Source of the DNA: Mesorhizobium tamadayense
GTDB lineage: Bacteria; Pseudomonadota; Alphaproteobacteria; Rhizobiales; Rhizobiaceae
DNA length: 64,000 bases
Reading direction: 5' to 3'
NCBI RefSeq assembly: GCF_003863365.1
Contig: NZ_RQXT01000015.1
Location: 1 to 64,000, forward strand
Within the stretch, counting starts at the first letter, position 1. Every line of letters starts with the position of its first letter. The translations under genes were made by a program, and so were the position numbers. Of this stretch, positions 52,046-61,023 are shown in pieces. Below the pieces are notes generated by a model. That model was not told the DNA's origin. It was given only the letters and a program-made list of their open reading frames with translations, and did not search any database.

Positions 52046-52514
52046 TAGTTAACACTCGTCTGGGGGGCCGGATCAAAATCACTTCGTTGCCTTGTCCGGC
52101 TGGGCGGAATCGTTCCGACCCGACTGCCAGGAATCGTCGGTGCGTTTTTCTACCACAGGCAGGTTAGTTGAGCGGTCCGCCTGCTACGACAAGGCATCAG
52201 TTCAGAAAACATCAGGAAGCAGAAGCGGAAGCGCGGGCCGCTCTGGCAGTTGTTTTCAGAAATAAGCAGCCCTCGCCCGGCGACATCAGGTCTGGGTTTC
52301 CTTGTGGTCACCTCAGCGAGTAACCCTGGGCATCGGCGACCCGGTTCTGCTGGTCGCAACGGATCGCCATCGGCGTTGGCGGTTTGGCGCGATAACCGCA
52401 AATGGCGTGATATGTTCGGTGGCAAGCCACGCATGTTTGACGCCGAGCAGGTGATGGAAATCACCGGCCACGCGAGGCGTTTACCACCTTCGGCCTCGCC
52501 TTACTACTGCCGGT
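52046..52514. other. Intergenic region upstream of the nod box
   Basis: About 470 bases with only short frames; a plus-strand piece reads WRDNRKWRDMFGGKPRMFDA and then EQVMEITGHA but has no family I recognise. Possibly a gene remnant. Confidence 0.35.
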
Positions 52515-53045
52515 CTATTGCGATGTGTCGCTGCGGCTAGGATCAAGCGGTGCCGGCTGCCGGCGAAGCCACTGTAGCGCTAAGGGCGCCAAATGGTACG
52601 ACACTGCCAAGATGCCTGACCTGCGGCGGATGCAACAACCGACTGACAGCGATGAGGGGCGCAGCGCCAAAGCGCAGTGACAAGCCGTTACGCACCGGAT
52701 AGCGCACCCCTTCGCCGACATCGCGAAGACATCGAGCAGGATGGCCAGCCCGACGCCGCACGCTGTCAGGATGAGGCCGGACATGAAGATGCGGTTGGCG
52801 CGTTCGTAGATGGGTCGGCGCAGCGAACTTATGTCGAGCAACATCGACAGCGCCCGCATCTGCAACGCGATGCCGACCAGGATCGGCGCAACTGCGAAGA
52901 GATCGTAGAGCCGCCATGGCACGGGGTTTGCCGCCCAATGGGTGACGAAGCCGAGCGAAAAGGCAAGCAGGATGCCCAGGACAGTGATTGTGCCGTTGCG
53001 GAAAATCGTCTCGATCAGCTCTTCCTTCGGATCGTGCTCGTCCAA
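52515..53045 (-). CDS. Unknown small membrane protein, C-terminus possibly frameshifted
   Basis: A 176-residue frame starting MDEHDPKEELIETIFRNGTI. Residues 20-115 contain three hydrophobic segments (VLGILLAFSLGFVTHWAA; LFAVAPILVGIALQM; IFMSGLILTACGVGLAILLD), so it is an inner-membrane protein. After LLDVF the character changes abruptly to a Cys/Arg-rich tail (AIRCVTACHCALALRPSSLS), suggesting a frameshift near 52690 that replaced the natural end. Family unknown. Confidence 0.5.
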   Translation of the reverse strand: MDEHDPKEELIETIFRNGTITVLGILLAFSLGFVTHWAANPVPWRLYDLFAVAPILVGIALQMRALSMLLDISSLRRPIYERANRIFMSGLILTACGVGLAILLDVFAMSAKGCAIRCVTACHCALALRPSSLSVGCCIRRRSGILAVSYHLAPLALQWLRRQPAPLDPSRSDTSQ

Positions 53046-53565
53046 AACGTCCCTCCCCTCCCTGAGCTGTAGCAGGCCTTTGCACGGTCGAGACTAAGGT
53101 CTCGGGAATCCCTGTATACCCCCAAATTAGCCAAGGGGCCGAGGGCCGAAGCCCATAAGACAACCGTTTCTGGTTTGCGCTGCTCTTTGCCCTGCCAAGC
53201 ATTTCTCCGTGTCACGGGCAGAAAGAGGCCGGCCGCAAGCTGTCTTCTGCTACCCTGGACATTGGCCAAATCATCGACAAGGGCACCCTTCTCTCCGTTC
53301 ACTGAGGTTGCCCCGATCCACTCCAGGATACAACTTTGGTTGGCATGGACCCAACTTTGGGTAGAATAAAACACCCAACGAAAAAGTCTGCAATTGTCAT
53401 CGCGCTGGATGTTGGCGCAGGTGAGCGCGCGCCGGCTTATTGGCGATTTCTTAGCAGCTGCCGCGCTGTTCGAGCCCGGCACGGTGAACCCCGGCGCCGC
53501 TTGCCAATTACGCTCGGCATTCCAGGCTTCCGATCTGGAGAACGACGCGTTTCGGGACTTTTCGA
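53046..53565. other. Intergenic region
   Basis: About 520 bases; short frames on both strands show no domain. Nothing supported. Confidence 0.4.
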
Positions 53566-54540
53566 TCAGCGGATCACAGGCTCGCCATGGAAACGACGGC
53601 GCGAGGGCGGCGAAACGCCGAAGCCTACTTCCATCATCAGCCGCGGCGTGCGCGTCGGCACGGTTCCCATATGGAAGCCGAACGGATCCTCGACGAAACC
53701 GAGACCGGCCTCCCCGGTCAGCGTGACCGGGCTCTGCGCGCCATAGACATCAAGGACCTCTTGCGCGGGATGGCCCACGACAAGCGTAAGCTGGTGCTTG
53801 AGAGCGCGACGGTTATGGCTGCCTCGGATATAGACATGAGGGCCGGTGCCCTCGTCGACCGGCATCAGGTAGAAGAAGAACTTCAGCATCCGCCAGTCAT
53901 CGAGGTCGAAGTGGTATTTGCCAAGCGATGCCAGGTTCTTGTCGGCGTCGGAGGCCTGGCCGGTGGGGAAACTCCACCAGACACGTGTGGTGATCAGCTT
54001 CGCTTGGCCGCCGAGATAGTGCGCGGCGATATCCATGAGCAGCGGATCGTTTTGGATGGCAAGTGCCGCCTTGCAGTCCAGAATGCGCTCGAAATAGTGC
54101 CCGCTGAGCAACGGACGGCCAAACCGGATCTCAGCCTCCGCATGCTCCGTCGGCATGAATTCGAGGCGGCGGTCGAAATTGCCGAAGCAAGGTGTGCACC
54201 TGGCGAATGCGGCTACATCTTCAGACACGATTGTTGGCAAGACGAGACCGGGAAAAAGCCCATCCGACCGCAGAGCCTCGACAACATCCTGGCGATTGAC
54301 GCCAGCGAACATAGTGTCCTGGGCTCTTTGTGACTTTCGGACCGGCTTTGCGCCACGCCAGTGCATTTTGCGTGCCGGCATGGTGCGCGCCAACATGAAC
54401 ATCGGCAGCCACGCCGGATTTTCGCGAAGATCCGAGAGATAGGTCGGGATGCGCACAGCGATGCGATGCAGCATGCTGCCATTTCGCGCGATCGCCTCGA
54501 GGCTTGCAGCGCCGGCTTTGTCGGGGTTCATATCGTTCAT
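53566..54540 (-). CDS. Phytanoyl-CoA dioxygenase-like protein
   Basis: A 324-residue protein from MNDMNPDKAGAASLEAIARN; the ATG at 54540 is preceded by GGAGGACCCTC. The Fe(II)/2-oxoglutarate oxygenase signature is YHFDLDDW (HxD) near residue 210, and a distal His follows in a region reading DPFGFHMGT with a downstream Arg. The substrate is unknown. It lies downstream of the quorum-sensing genes in the same direction. A cytoplasmic hydroxylase of a small carboxylate or lipid is the family expectation. No decay was seen in the frame. Confidence 0.75.
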   Translation of the reverse strand: MNDMNPDKAGAASLEAIARNGSMLHRIAVRIPTYLSDLRENPAWLPMFMLARTMPARKMHWRGAKPVRKSQRAQDTMFAGVNRQDVVEALRSDGLFPGLVLPTIVSEDVAAFARCTPCFGNFDRRLEFMPTEHAEAEIRFGRPLLSGHYFERILDCKAALAIQNDPLLMDIAAHYLGGQAKLITTRVWWSFPTGQASDADKNLASLGKYHFDLDDWRMLKFFFYLMPVDEGTGPHVYIRGSHNRRALKHQLTLVVGHPAQEVLDVYGAQSPVTLTGEAGLGFVEDPFGFHMGTVPTRTPRLMMEVGFGVSPPSRRRFHGEPVIR

Positions 54541-54728
54541 GAGGGTCCTCCGGGTATGAATGCACTATCAAGGAAGCATTGGTTTTCAGTGCTTCGTGCG
54601 TATTTCCCAAACCCGATTCCCGCCGTGGAAGGACTAATCGCGCGAACGGCTTTGTGCAATGCACAATGGCCCTTTATGGCAAACGCCCGATCCATTTTCG
54701 AATAGCCGATTACGAGCTGTCACCGCAA

Positions 54729-55543
54729 TTACACTATAGACTGTCTGTAGCCGCCGCCCATCAGGTAGCGACCACGTTGGATGGCGCGACGCACCTGGTC
54801 GCGGATATGGTTGCCTGGATGAGACCAACCTTCTTCGACACGCCGTCTCCCGAACAGGGCAATAGCGATCTCCTGATGGGATGCTCCGGCAAGGGAACCA
54901 TCCAGAGCCTGGAGCACGATAGGCAGACGCTGTCCGCGCGGCTCCGGTGGAAAGCCAGCGGCCGCGAGGCGGCCGCTGGCGTAGATAGCATTCAGGCACT
55001 GAAGGGGGAGCGAGTTGGAGCTTCAGGCGCCGCGGCGGCACGATCGCACCGACATACAGTCGCAACGGGCGGAGCACGGAGGCGACAGTCCTGGCACAGC
55101 AGGACATGCTGAATGCCAGCCGAAATCTGCAGGATGTCCTTGCGGCATGACAGTGAAGAAAGGTCGAGCGGTTCAACCCTGGGCTCGTGTCCAACCGGCT
55201 CCGCGGTCGCTTGCAGCATATGCGCGCAGCCGTGCGGATCCTAAAAGACCCTTGCCGACGTGGCGTCCAACTGCGGCGCGTCCGCGAAAAAGCGGCTCCA
55301 TTGCGCGAGCGGGGGGCTCGTGTCTTCAGTTCGATGATCTCCATTTCAGCGCGTCTTGGACAAGGTAAGCGGGCGCCGCCATTTTGGCGTGGTCACGCTG
55401 GAATGCGGATTGCGCCTAAGGAATTCCCAAGCCAAGGCCGTATAGGGCAATCGATCGGAATAGTCGTAAGCATCCTGACCGTGCCACTCCGGCCAGACAG
55501 CGGGACCCTCCCTGGCGCCCATGGGCAGACGAGCATTGGTCAT
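54729..55543 (-). pseudogene. FseA-like (msi172-msi171-type) excision activator, multiply broken
   Basis: The first frame reads WPEWHGQDAYDYSDRLPYTA and then LAWEFLRRNP, the N-terminal domain typical of Msi172. The last part (54729-54917) reads LQALDGSLAGASHQEIAIAL, FGRRRVEEGW and RDQVRRAIQRGRYLMGGGYR, the DUF2285 domain found in Msi171. Between them no single frame is open: the reading shifts after RRNP (QRDHAKMAAPAYL in another frame), stops, and shifts again (QWSRFFADAPQLDATSARVF). In R7A a programmed +1 shift joins two frames; here several shifts and stops are needed, so it is a pseudogene. It starts 19 bases after the AHL synthase. Confidence 0.7.
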
Positions 55544-55562
55544 GGCTGAGCATCGGTAGGTG

Positions 55563-56195
55563 CTATGCCGTCAGGGCGAGAACCGGCTGCCACAATACAG
55601 GCCCATTCAGTCGTCCCCTCCAGCGGATGCGCAAAAGGCTCGCGTAAGAAATCTCAAGAAAGCCGGCCACCGCCTCCGTTTTGCCGACGTGCTTCGGCTG
55701 TCCCATGCGCGACAACGGCCATGTTGCGAGGCGCAGGATCCGTTCCATGCGCGTATCGGTCACCGTCACGATCCGAGTGAGATTGTTGGCCAAGCCGAAT
55801 TCGATCATGCCGGCGAAGAGCTCGTAGGTTGCTTGGGCCAGTCCGCCCGCCGCCTTCGGCGCTGATGGAGGAAGATCGAGTGCGAAGCGACTGCTCTCCC
55901 AAATGCTGTCATTCGCGGGCGCCACAGTTTCATCCAGCAGCATCGGAAAGGTATCGCGCAACATTGTCGGTCCGGTAGTCGGTAAAAGACGGACGCAACC
56001 GCAAATTCGCCAGTCGGATCCCTTGAGAAGCAGATAGGCGGGGTGGAGGCTGTCAAATGCGTCTGTTTCCATTTCACCTTCGGTCTGAACTTCCCAGTCG
56101 AGCCTTTCCTTAAAAACCCGATGCCTGAGCCCGTGCATTTCTTTGAGCTCGCTTGCGAACTCGCCGTAGAGATCGGGCGTTATCAGCTGCATCAT
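55563..56195 (-). CDS. Acyl-homoserine lactone synthase (LuxI/TraI family)
   Basis: A 210-residue autoinducer synthase starting MMQLITPDLYGEFASELKEM, with a GGAGGCGAC ribosome site 3 bases before the ATG. Conserved residues are visible: RHRVFKERLDWEV (Arg and Trp), the acid stretch EMETDAFDS, CGCVRLLPTTGPTML and WESSRFAL. It uses acyl-ACP and SAM. A lux-box-like palindrome lies 60 bases upstream and the (broken) luxR is next upstream. Its layout with the fseA-like remnant copies the traI1-msi172-msi171 arrangement of ICEMlSym(R7A). Confidence 0.92.
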   Translation of the reverse strand: MMQLITPDLYGEFASELKEMHGLRHRVFKERLDWEVQTEGEMETDAFDSLHPAYLLLKGSDWRICGCVRLLPTTGPTMLRDTFPMLLDETVAPANDSIWESSRFALDLPPSAPKAAGGLAQATYELFAGMIEFGLANNLTRIVTVTDTRMERILRLATWPLSRMGQPKHVGKTEAVAGFLEISYASLLRIRWRGRLNGPVLWQPVLALTA

Positions 56196-56254
56196 TCGTC
56201 GCCTCCGTGCGGGGATGTGTTCCCGCCATCGAAGGGCAAAACCTTCATTGACGC

Positions 56255-56275
56255 AGCCTGTAGACCTATACAGCT
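56255..56275. promoter_or_regulatory. lux/tra-box-like palindrome upstream of the AHL synthase
   Basis: AGCCTGTAGACCTATACAGCT contains CTGTA, six bases, TACAG, close to the lux-box core (ACCTGTA-N6-TACAGGT). It is 60 bases upstream of the synthase ATG, between the end of luxR and luxI, where autoinduction sites normally sit. Confidence 0.6.
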
Positions 56276-56289
56276 ACCCGACGAAAGAA

Positions 56290-57019
56290 TCAGGATCTCG
56301 CCCGACCGGAAGCAGCCAGCCGGACTACGGCCTGGTTGATGGTTCGCACGCCAAGCTTCGCCTTGGCGTTTTCCAGATGGAAGGTCACGGTGCGTTTCGA
56401 GACGTCGAGGATCTGGCTGATATCTCAGGCCGACTTGCCGCGCGCCGCCCATTTCAGGCATTCGAACTCCCGCTGGGTGAGCGTTATGCCATCCCCTACG
56501 CAATCTTCGGCGAGCCGGCGGCGGGCGTTGATATGAAAGTTGATTGCCAGCAGCTGCAGTGCTTTTTCGTAATCTGTTAGTGACCGCAAAAGAGGCGGAC
56601 GGGACTGGTCGGAAGCGAAGGTCAGTGCCGCAAACCGGCCGCGATGGTCATGGTCATGCATGGAGACCGTCAATCTGCCGCGAATGCCAAACTGAGCTGC
56701 TTTTCCAGAATTTGTTGCCGCGAGGCCGGCAGATTCTCCGAGTTCGATCCAGGCCCCAATCGAAAGTATCCCAGCCTTGCAGCCCGCGCAGGATCACCGG
56801 ATCATGGCTGTGGTAGCGCAGTTGCATATAGTGTGATGTCCAGGATGAAGGGTAGTTCGAAATCAATCGCGGCGTGTCGCCGGAGGCCGACGGGTAAGTG
56901 AAATAGGCGAAGAGCGGAAAGTCGAAGCCTTCTGCGGCGGATGCCATTGCCTCGTGGAGATCGAGAGCATCGACGCTTGCACAGAGTTGCTCGACGAAGT
57001 TTTCAAATACGCGGTGCAT
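56290..57019 (-). pseudogene. LuxR-type quorum regulator, frameshift and nonsense mutant
   Basis: Starts MHRVFENFVEQLCASVDALD and continues with autoinducer-domain landmarks (SNYPSSWTSHYMQLRYHSHD). A frameshift follows near 56710, after which another frame gives LTVSMHDHDHRGRFAALTFA. The DNA-binding part LTQREFECLKWAARGKSA is cut by a TGA (56425-56427) where Trp is expected, and DISQILDVSKRTVTFHLENA follows in the same frame. As written no full regulator can be made. In the intact family this protein would bind the lux-box-like site and activate the synthase and excision genes. Confidence 0.85.
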
Positions 57020-57114
57020 CTGCGCTTTGCGTAACCTCCGCAATGTTGCTTGCCAGGCGGAGTCCTCGGTCTAAACGATTACGCATCGATGCGACGCGTA
57101 CGATTTCGTCGCCA

Positions 57115-58026
57115 TCATCGCCGCAATTGCTTTGCTCCTTCTACTTCAACAGAACGCTGCGAATCTGGCCAATTACCAATCGGTGATGTTGCGACGTTGT
57201 CGATGAGCCGTGTGTCGCCAAGCCAAGCCGCGACAAGCAAGCGTGCCGGTCGATCAAGGCTTGCCATCGATTGCAGGTCTGTTTCCCCCCGAAGCTCCAG
57301 GTATTCGACCTCGCGATACCCTGCAGCCAGAATCGCTGCACGCGCTTCATCAAGCGTTGGTAAGACGGGAGAGCCACGCGCAAGCCGCTCAGCCGTATCG
57401 AGCAAGACCGATGCTAGCTTCGGCGCAATGGTGCGTTCCGCTGGCGAGAGCCGGAGGTTGCGCGATGATAGCGCAAGACCATCGGCTTCGCGGACTGTCG
57501 GATAGGGGACAATGGTAATCGGAATATCCAGGTCCTGGACCATGCGCCTGACAAGCTGCAGCTGCTGGAAGTCCTTCTCGCCAAAAAAGGCGAAGTCAGC
57601 GCTGGTCTGCAGCAAGAGCTTGGCCACGACCGTCGCCACGCCATCGAAATGGCCGGGCCGAAACGCGCCGCACAGGCCTTCGCTGATGGCGGATACCGAA
57701 ACCGTCGTGGCGAAGTCCGCCGAATACATCTCCTCTGCATCCGGCACATAGAGCAGATGCGCTCCCAGCGGCACGAGCTTGGCAGCGTCTTCGTTTTCCG
57801 TCCGTGGATAGGCGGCAAGGTCGGCGGCATTGTTGAACTGCTTGGGGTTGACGAACAGGGTCACGACCACCCGCTCGGCTCTCTCAAGCGCGGCGCGCAC
57901 GAGGCTCAGATGCCCCTCGTGCAAGGCCCCCATGGTCGGAACAACGGCGATACTGGCGCCTGAGCGACGCCATCCGGCAACAACAGTGCGGAGCTCGGCA
58001 ACGGTTCGAACGATGGGCACGCTCAT
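57115..58026 (-). CDS. panC: Pantothenate synthetase PanC
   Basis: Joins pantoate and beta-alanine with ATP to form pantothenate. The 303-residue protein has [14 protein letters not shown] (HIGH-type nucleotide site) near residue 30, [18 protein letters not shown] and [10 protein letters not shown] (KMSKS-like), all standard. A 4-base overlap (ATGA at 58023-58026) couples it to panB. The last 20 residues are an unusual hydrophilic tail. The neighbouring panB is broken, so this copy may depend on pantoate from elsewhere. Confidence 0.94.
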   Translation of the reverse strand: MSVPIVRTVAELRTVVAGWRRSGASIAVVPTMGALHEGHLSLVRAALERAERVVVTLFVNPKQFNNAADLAAYPRTENEDAAKLVPLGAHLLYVPDAEEMYSADFATTVSVSAISEGLCGAFRPGHFDGVATVVAKLLLQTSADFAFFGEKDFQQLQLVRRMVQDLDIPITIVPYPTVREADGLALSSRNLRLSPAERTIAPKLASVLLDTAERLARGSPVLPTLDEARAAILAAGYREVEYLELRGETDLQSMASLDRPARLLVAAWLGDTRLIDNVATSPIGNWPDSQRSVEVEGAKQLRR

Positions 58027-58849
58027 GCGACGTCTCCGGCCTTCGACGCGTTGGCGAAGAGATGTTTGACCGCCGGAAAGCTCCGCTCCCTCACATCGGC
58101 GGCGTAAGCGGTAATCGCCGCCTCGACCTGGTCACCGAACTCGGCGTAGCGCTTGACGAATTTCGGCCGGAAAGAGGTGAAGAGCCCGAGCATATCGTCG
58201 CTCACCAGAATCTGGCCGTCGCGGGCTGGTAAGGCGCCGATGCCGATGGTGGGGATGGTGATCTCCGCGGTTATCTGCCGCGCAAGCTGTTCTGGTATCT
58301 TTTCGAACACTGCGGAAAAGGCGCCGGCCTCCGCGACCGCGATTGCATCGCGCCTGATCCACTCGGCATCGTCTCCCCGCCCCTGGACCCGGTAGCCCCC
58401 GAAAGTGTTGATCGCCTGCGGCGTCAGGCCGATATGGGCCATGACAGGCACGCTGCGGGCGACGAGGAATCGGATGGTCTCGGCCATGATCTCGCCGCCC
58501 TCGAGCTTCACCACTGCACAACCGGTCTCCGCCATCAGGCGCGCAGCGTTGCGGAACGCTTGCTCGGGGCTTTCCTCATAGGAGCCGAACGGCAGGTCGA
58601 GGACCATCAGCGCCTGCTCCGCGGCGCACGGCCTGGCCGTGCATGATCATCATGTCGAGGGCGACGCCCGGCGCCGACGACAGGCCGTGCGGTACCATAC
58701 CGACGCTGTCGCCGACGAGAATGATAATGTCGATTGACCAGCCTCGCGACCGGCGTGGTGTAGGCCCTCAGGCAGACGAGTGGGATCTGGCCCTTCCATA
58801 CGCGAATATCCGGAGGTTTAATTTCCTTTGGATCATCAATTGCGCTCAC
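58023..58849 (-). pseudogene. panB: Ketopantoate hydroxymethyltransferase PanB, two frameshifts
   Basis: Three frames make one protein in order: MSAIDDPKEIKPPDIRVWKG to [15 protein letters not shown], then [20 protein letters not shown] to [13 protein letters not shown], then [20 protein letters not shown] through [20 protein letters not shown] to the stop at 58023. Metal and substrate motifs ([15 protein letters not shown]) are present but separated by shifts near 58735 and 58605. PanB makes ketopantoate from ketoisovalerate; as written this copy is dead. The long third frame (194 residues) lacks the N-terminal active-site strands. Confidence 0.85.
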
Positions 58850-59022
58850 CCACTCCTCCTTCCCTAGCGTTACCCGCCGCGGGTGTCGCGTTTCGCATAT
58901 TTTTGTGCAAGTGCGAAGAGCTAAAAATCGGCGCGCAGATCTGCGGTGTTGACGTGCGGCGAGCCACGATTACACTAAATCGATTAAAGCGCGCCGAGCT
59001 GGGGCCAACCACTTTCGCGAAC

Positions 59023-59991
59023 ATGCATCATCAGGCAAAAGGAACCAGGAAAGACAGAGTTGCCATCAAGGCCGACGAAGCCAAAGTGGACTTGATCGCT
59101 GTTGTCGTTGCGGTCAATGACATTGAACCCTGTGTCCTGACAATCGGGCAGGCAGACATCCTGCCTTCTGGTCCATTTGTGCTCGAGCACCGATCGCTGC
59201 AATCCGGTTTGAGGGGTTGGGTCGAGCAGCAGACCGGCCACCCGCTGGGGTACATCGAGCAACTTTACACCTTCGCCGATCGGGATCGCATCGGTGCCGA
59301 GCGCCAGCAGCGCGCCATCTCCATCAGCTATCTCGCATTGACTCGCAAGGAACAGGCCTCGGGCTCGTCCAAGTGCGGCTGGCAAAGTTGGTATGACTAT
59401 TTTCCATGGGAGGATCACCGCTCCGGTGCGCCTCCGGTGGTGCTGGATGTTCTGCGACGGCGCTTGATGGAATGGGCAGACGCAGCCGGCGACGCGGCCA
59501 AGCGACGCGAACGCCAGCAGAGGGCGGCGATAGCCTTCGGTTTCGACGACCGCCGTTGGAATGAGGAGCTCACGCTTCAACGCTATGAGTTGCTCTACGA
59601 AGCACGCCTGGTCGAAGAGGCTAGTGGCGGGCAGGATGAGGCTCCGCCTGCAGCCGTGTCTGGCAAGGCAATGGTTGCTGATCACCGCCGCATCCTGGCG
59701 ACAGGGGTTGCGCGGCTACGTTCGAAGATCAAATACCGGCCAGTCGTATTCGAGCTTATGCGACCGACTTTCACGCTGCTCCAGTTGCAGCGAACCGTGG
59801 AAGCTTTGGCTGGCAGGCTGCTCAACAAGCCGAATTTCCGCAGGCTTGTTGAGCAGCAGGAGCTTGTCGAGGAAACCGGCGACACTTCCGTTGACACCGG
59901 GGGGCGACCTGCAAAGCTCTATCGTTTCCGCCATGCAGTCCTCGATGAAAGGGCTATTGCTGGGACGAAATTGCCGCTGGCGCGGGCTTGA
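59023..59991 (+). CDS. nrtR: NrtR-type Nudix regulator of NAD biosynthesis
   Basis: A 322-residue protein from MHHQAKGTRKDRVAIKADEA (ATG 59023; the open frame reaches back to 58828 without a start signal). The N-terminal half is a Nudix-like domain (VDLIAVVVAVND; WVEQQTGHPLGYIEQLYTFA) and the C-terminal part a winged helix (FELMRPTFTLLQLQRTVEAL; NKPNFRRLVEQQELVEETG). NrtR proteins sense ADP-ribose and repress NAD genes. It lies immediately upstream of nadA in the same direction, with a palindrome over the nadA promoter, so it probably represses nadABC. Confidence 0.75.
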   Translation: MHHQAKGTRKDRVAIKADEAKVDLIAVVVAVNDIEPCVLTIGQADILPSGPFVLEHRSLQSGLRGWVEQQTGHPLGYIEQLYTFADRDRIGAERQQRAISISYLALTRKEQASGSSKCGWQSWYDYFPWEDHRSGAPPVVLDVLRRRLMEWADAAGDAAKRRERQQRAAIAFGFDDRRWNEELTLQRYELLYEARLVEEASGGQDEAPPAAVSGKAMVADHRRILATGVARLRSKIKYRPVVFELMRPTFTLLQLQRTVEALAGRLLNKPNFRRLVEQQELVEETGDTSVDTGGRPAKLYRFRHAVLDERAIAGTKLPLARA

Positions 59992-60016
59992 CAACCTTAT
60001 AGTCAAGGTAGACATA
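59988..60016 (+). promoter_or_regulatory. nadA promoter with overlapping palindrome (candidate NrtR operator)
   Basis: TTGACA at 59988-59993 is a good -35. TATAGTC-AAGGTA-GACATA (59998-60016) is an inverted repeat with one mismatch, and its right half occupies the -10 position 17 bases downstream. A repressor bound there would block transcription of nadABC. NrtR is the obvious candidate because its gene is adjacent. Confidence 0.6.
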
Positions 60017-60054
60017 TTCCCTTATTGTCAGATCGAATATAATCGGAGGGGCTG

Positions 60055-61023
60055 ATGACTGGGGCTACCGCCGCCGCCCTGTACGAGCGCGTTCGGCGGG
60101 TGATACCGCCCGTCGAATGGCCGACTTTCGTCGAAGATATCGAAGCCATCCTTGCCCTGAAGCGCGAGCGCAACGCCATCATCCTGGCGCACAACTATCA
60201 GACGCCCGAGATCTTCCATTGCGTGGCCGACATCGTCGGCGACAGCTTGGCACTGGCTCGCAAGGCTGTGACGGCCGAGGCACAAATCATCGTGCTTGCC
60301 GGCGTTTATTTCATGGCAGAGACCGCGAAGCTGCTTAATCCGAACAAGACGGTGCTCATCCCAGACCTGGGTGCCGGCTGCTCGCTGGCCGACTCGATCA
60401 CGGCACAAGACGTGCGGCTGATGCGACAGCGCTATCCGGAGATCCCGGTTGTCACCTACGTTAATACGTCCGCCGCCGTGAAGGCCGAATCTGACATTTG
60501 CTGCACCTCGGGCAACGCCAAGGCGGTGGTGGAATCGCTTGGCGTGCCGCGCGTGATCATGCTGCCTGATGAATATTTGGCGAAGAACGTCTCCGCCGAG
60601 ACGAACGTCGGGATCATCGCCTGGAAGGGTCATTGCGAGGTGCATGAGCGATTCACTCCGGCCGACATTCGCGAACTGCGTGCTGCACATCCAGGTGTCG
60701 TCGTGCTCGCCCATCCCGAATGTCCGCCCGACGTTGTCATAGAGGCGGATTTCTCGGGGTCGACCGCCGCCATGTCGGATTATGTCGAGCGGGAGAAACC
60801 GCCGCGTGTGGTGTTGATGACGGAATGTTCAATGAGCGACAACGTCGCGGTCGCGCATCCCGACGTCGAGTTCGTTCGCCCCTGCAACCTTTGCCCGCAT
60901 ATGAAGAGCATCACGCTCGCCAACATTCGCTCCGCGCTCGAGGAGAACCGGCACGAGGTCCGGATCGATCCGAGGATTGCCGGTCCCGCCCGCCGGGCGG
61001 TCGAGCGCATGCTTTCCATATGA
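60055..61023 (+). CDS. nadA: Quinolinate synthase NadA
   Basis: Condenses iminoaspartate and dihydroxyacetone phosphate to quinolinate. The 322-residue protein has three cluster cysteines in conserved settings: [21 protein letters not shown] and [11 protein letters not shown]. The ATG at 60055 has a CGGAGGGG ribosome site. Its stop overlaps nadB (ATGA), the first of three coupled genes. A symbiosis-region nadABC would remove the need for external niacin. Confidence 0.95.
   Translation: MTGATAAALYERVRRVIPPVEWPTFVEDIEAILALKRERNAIILAHNYQTPEIFHCVADIVGDSLALARKAVTAEAQIIVLAGVYFMAETAKLLNPNKTVLIPDLGAGCSLADSITAQDVRLMRQRYPEIPVVTYVNTSAAVKAESDICCTSGNAKAVVESLGVPRVIMLPDEYLAKNVSAETNVGIIAWKGHCEVHERFTPADIRELRAAHPGVVVLAHPECPPDVVIEADFSGSTAAMSDYVEREKPPRVVLMTECSMSDNVAVAHPDVEFVRPCNLCPHMKSITLANIRSALEENRHEVRIDPRIAGPARRAVERMLSI

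Noticed and set aside
53587..54333. A 248-residue plus-strand frame
   Set aside because: Antisense to the phytanoyl-CoA dioxygenase-like gene, with no domain.
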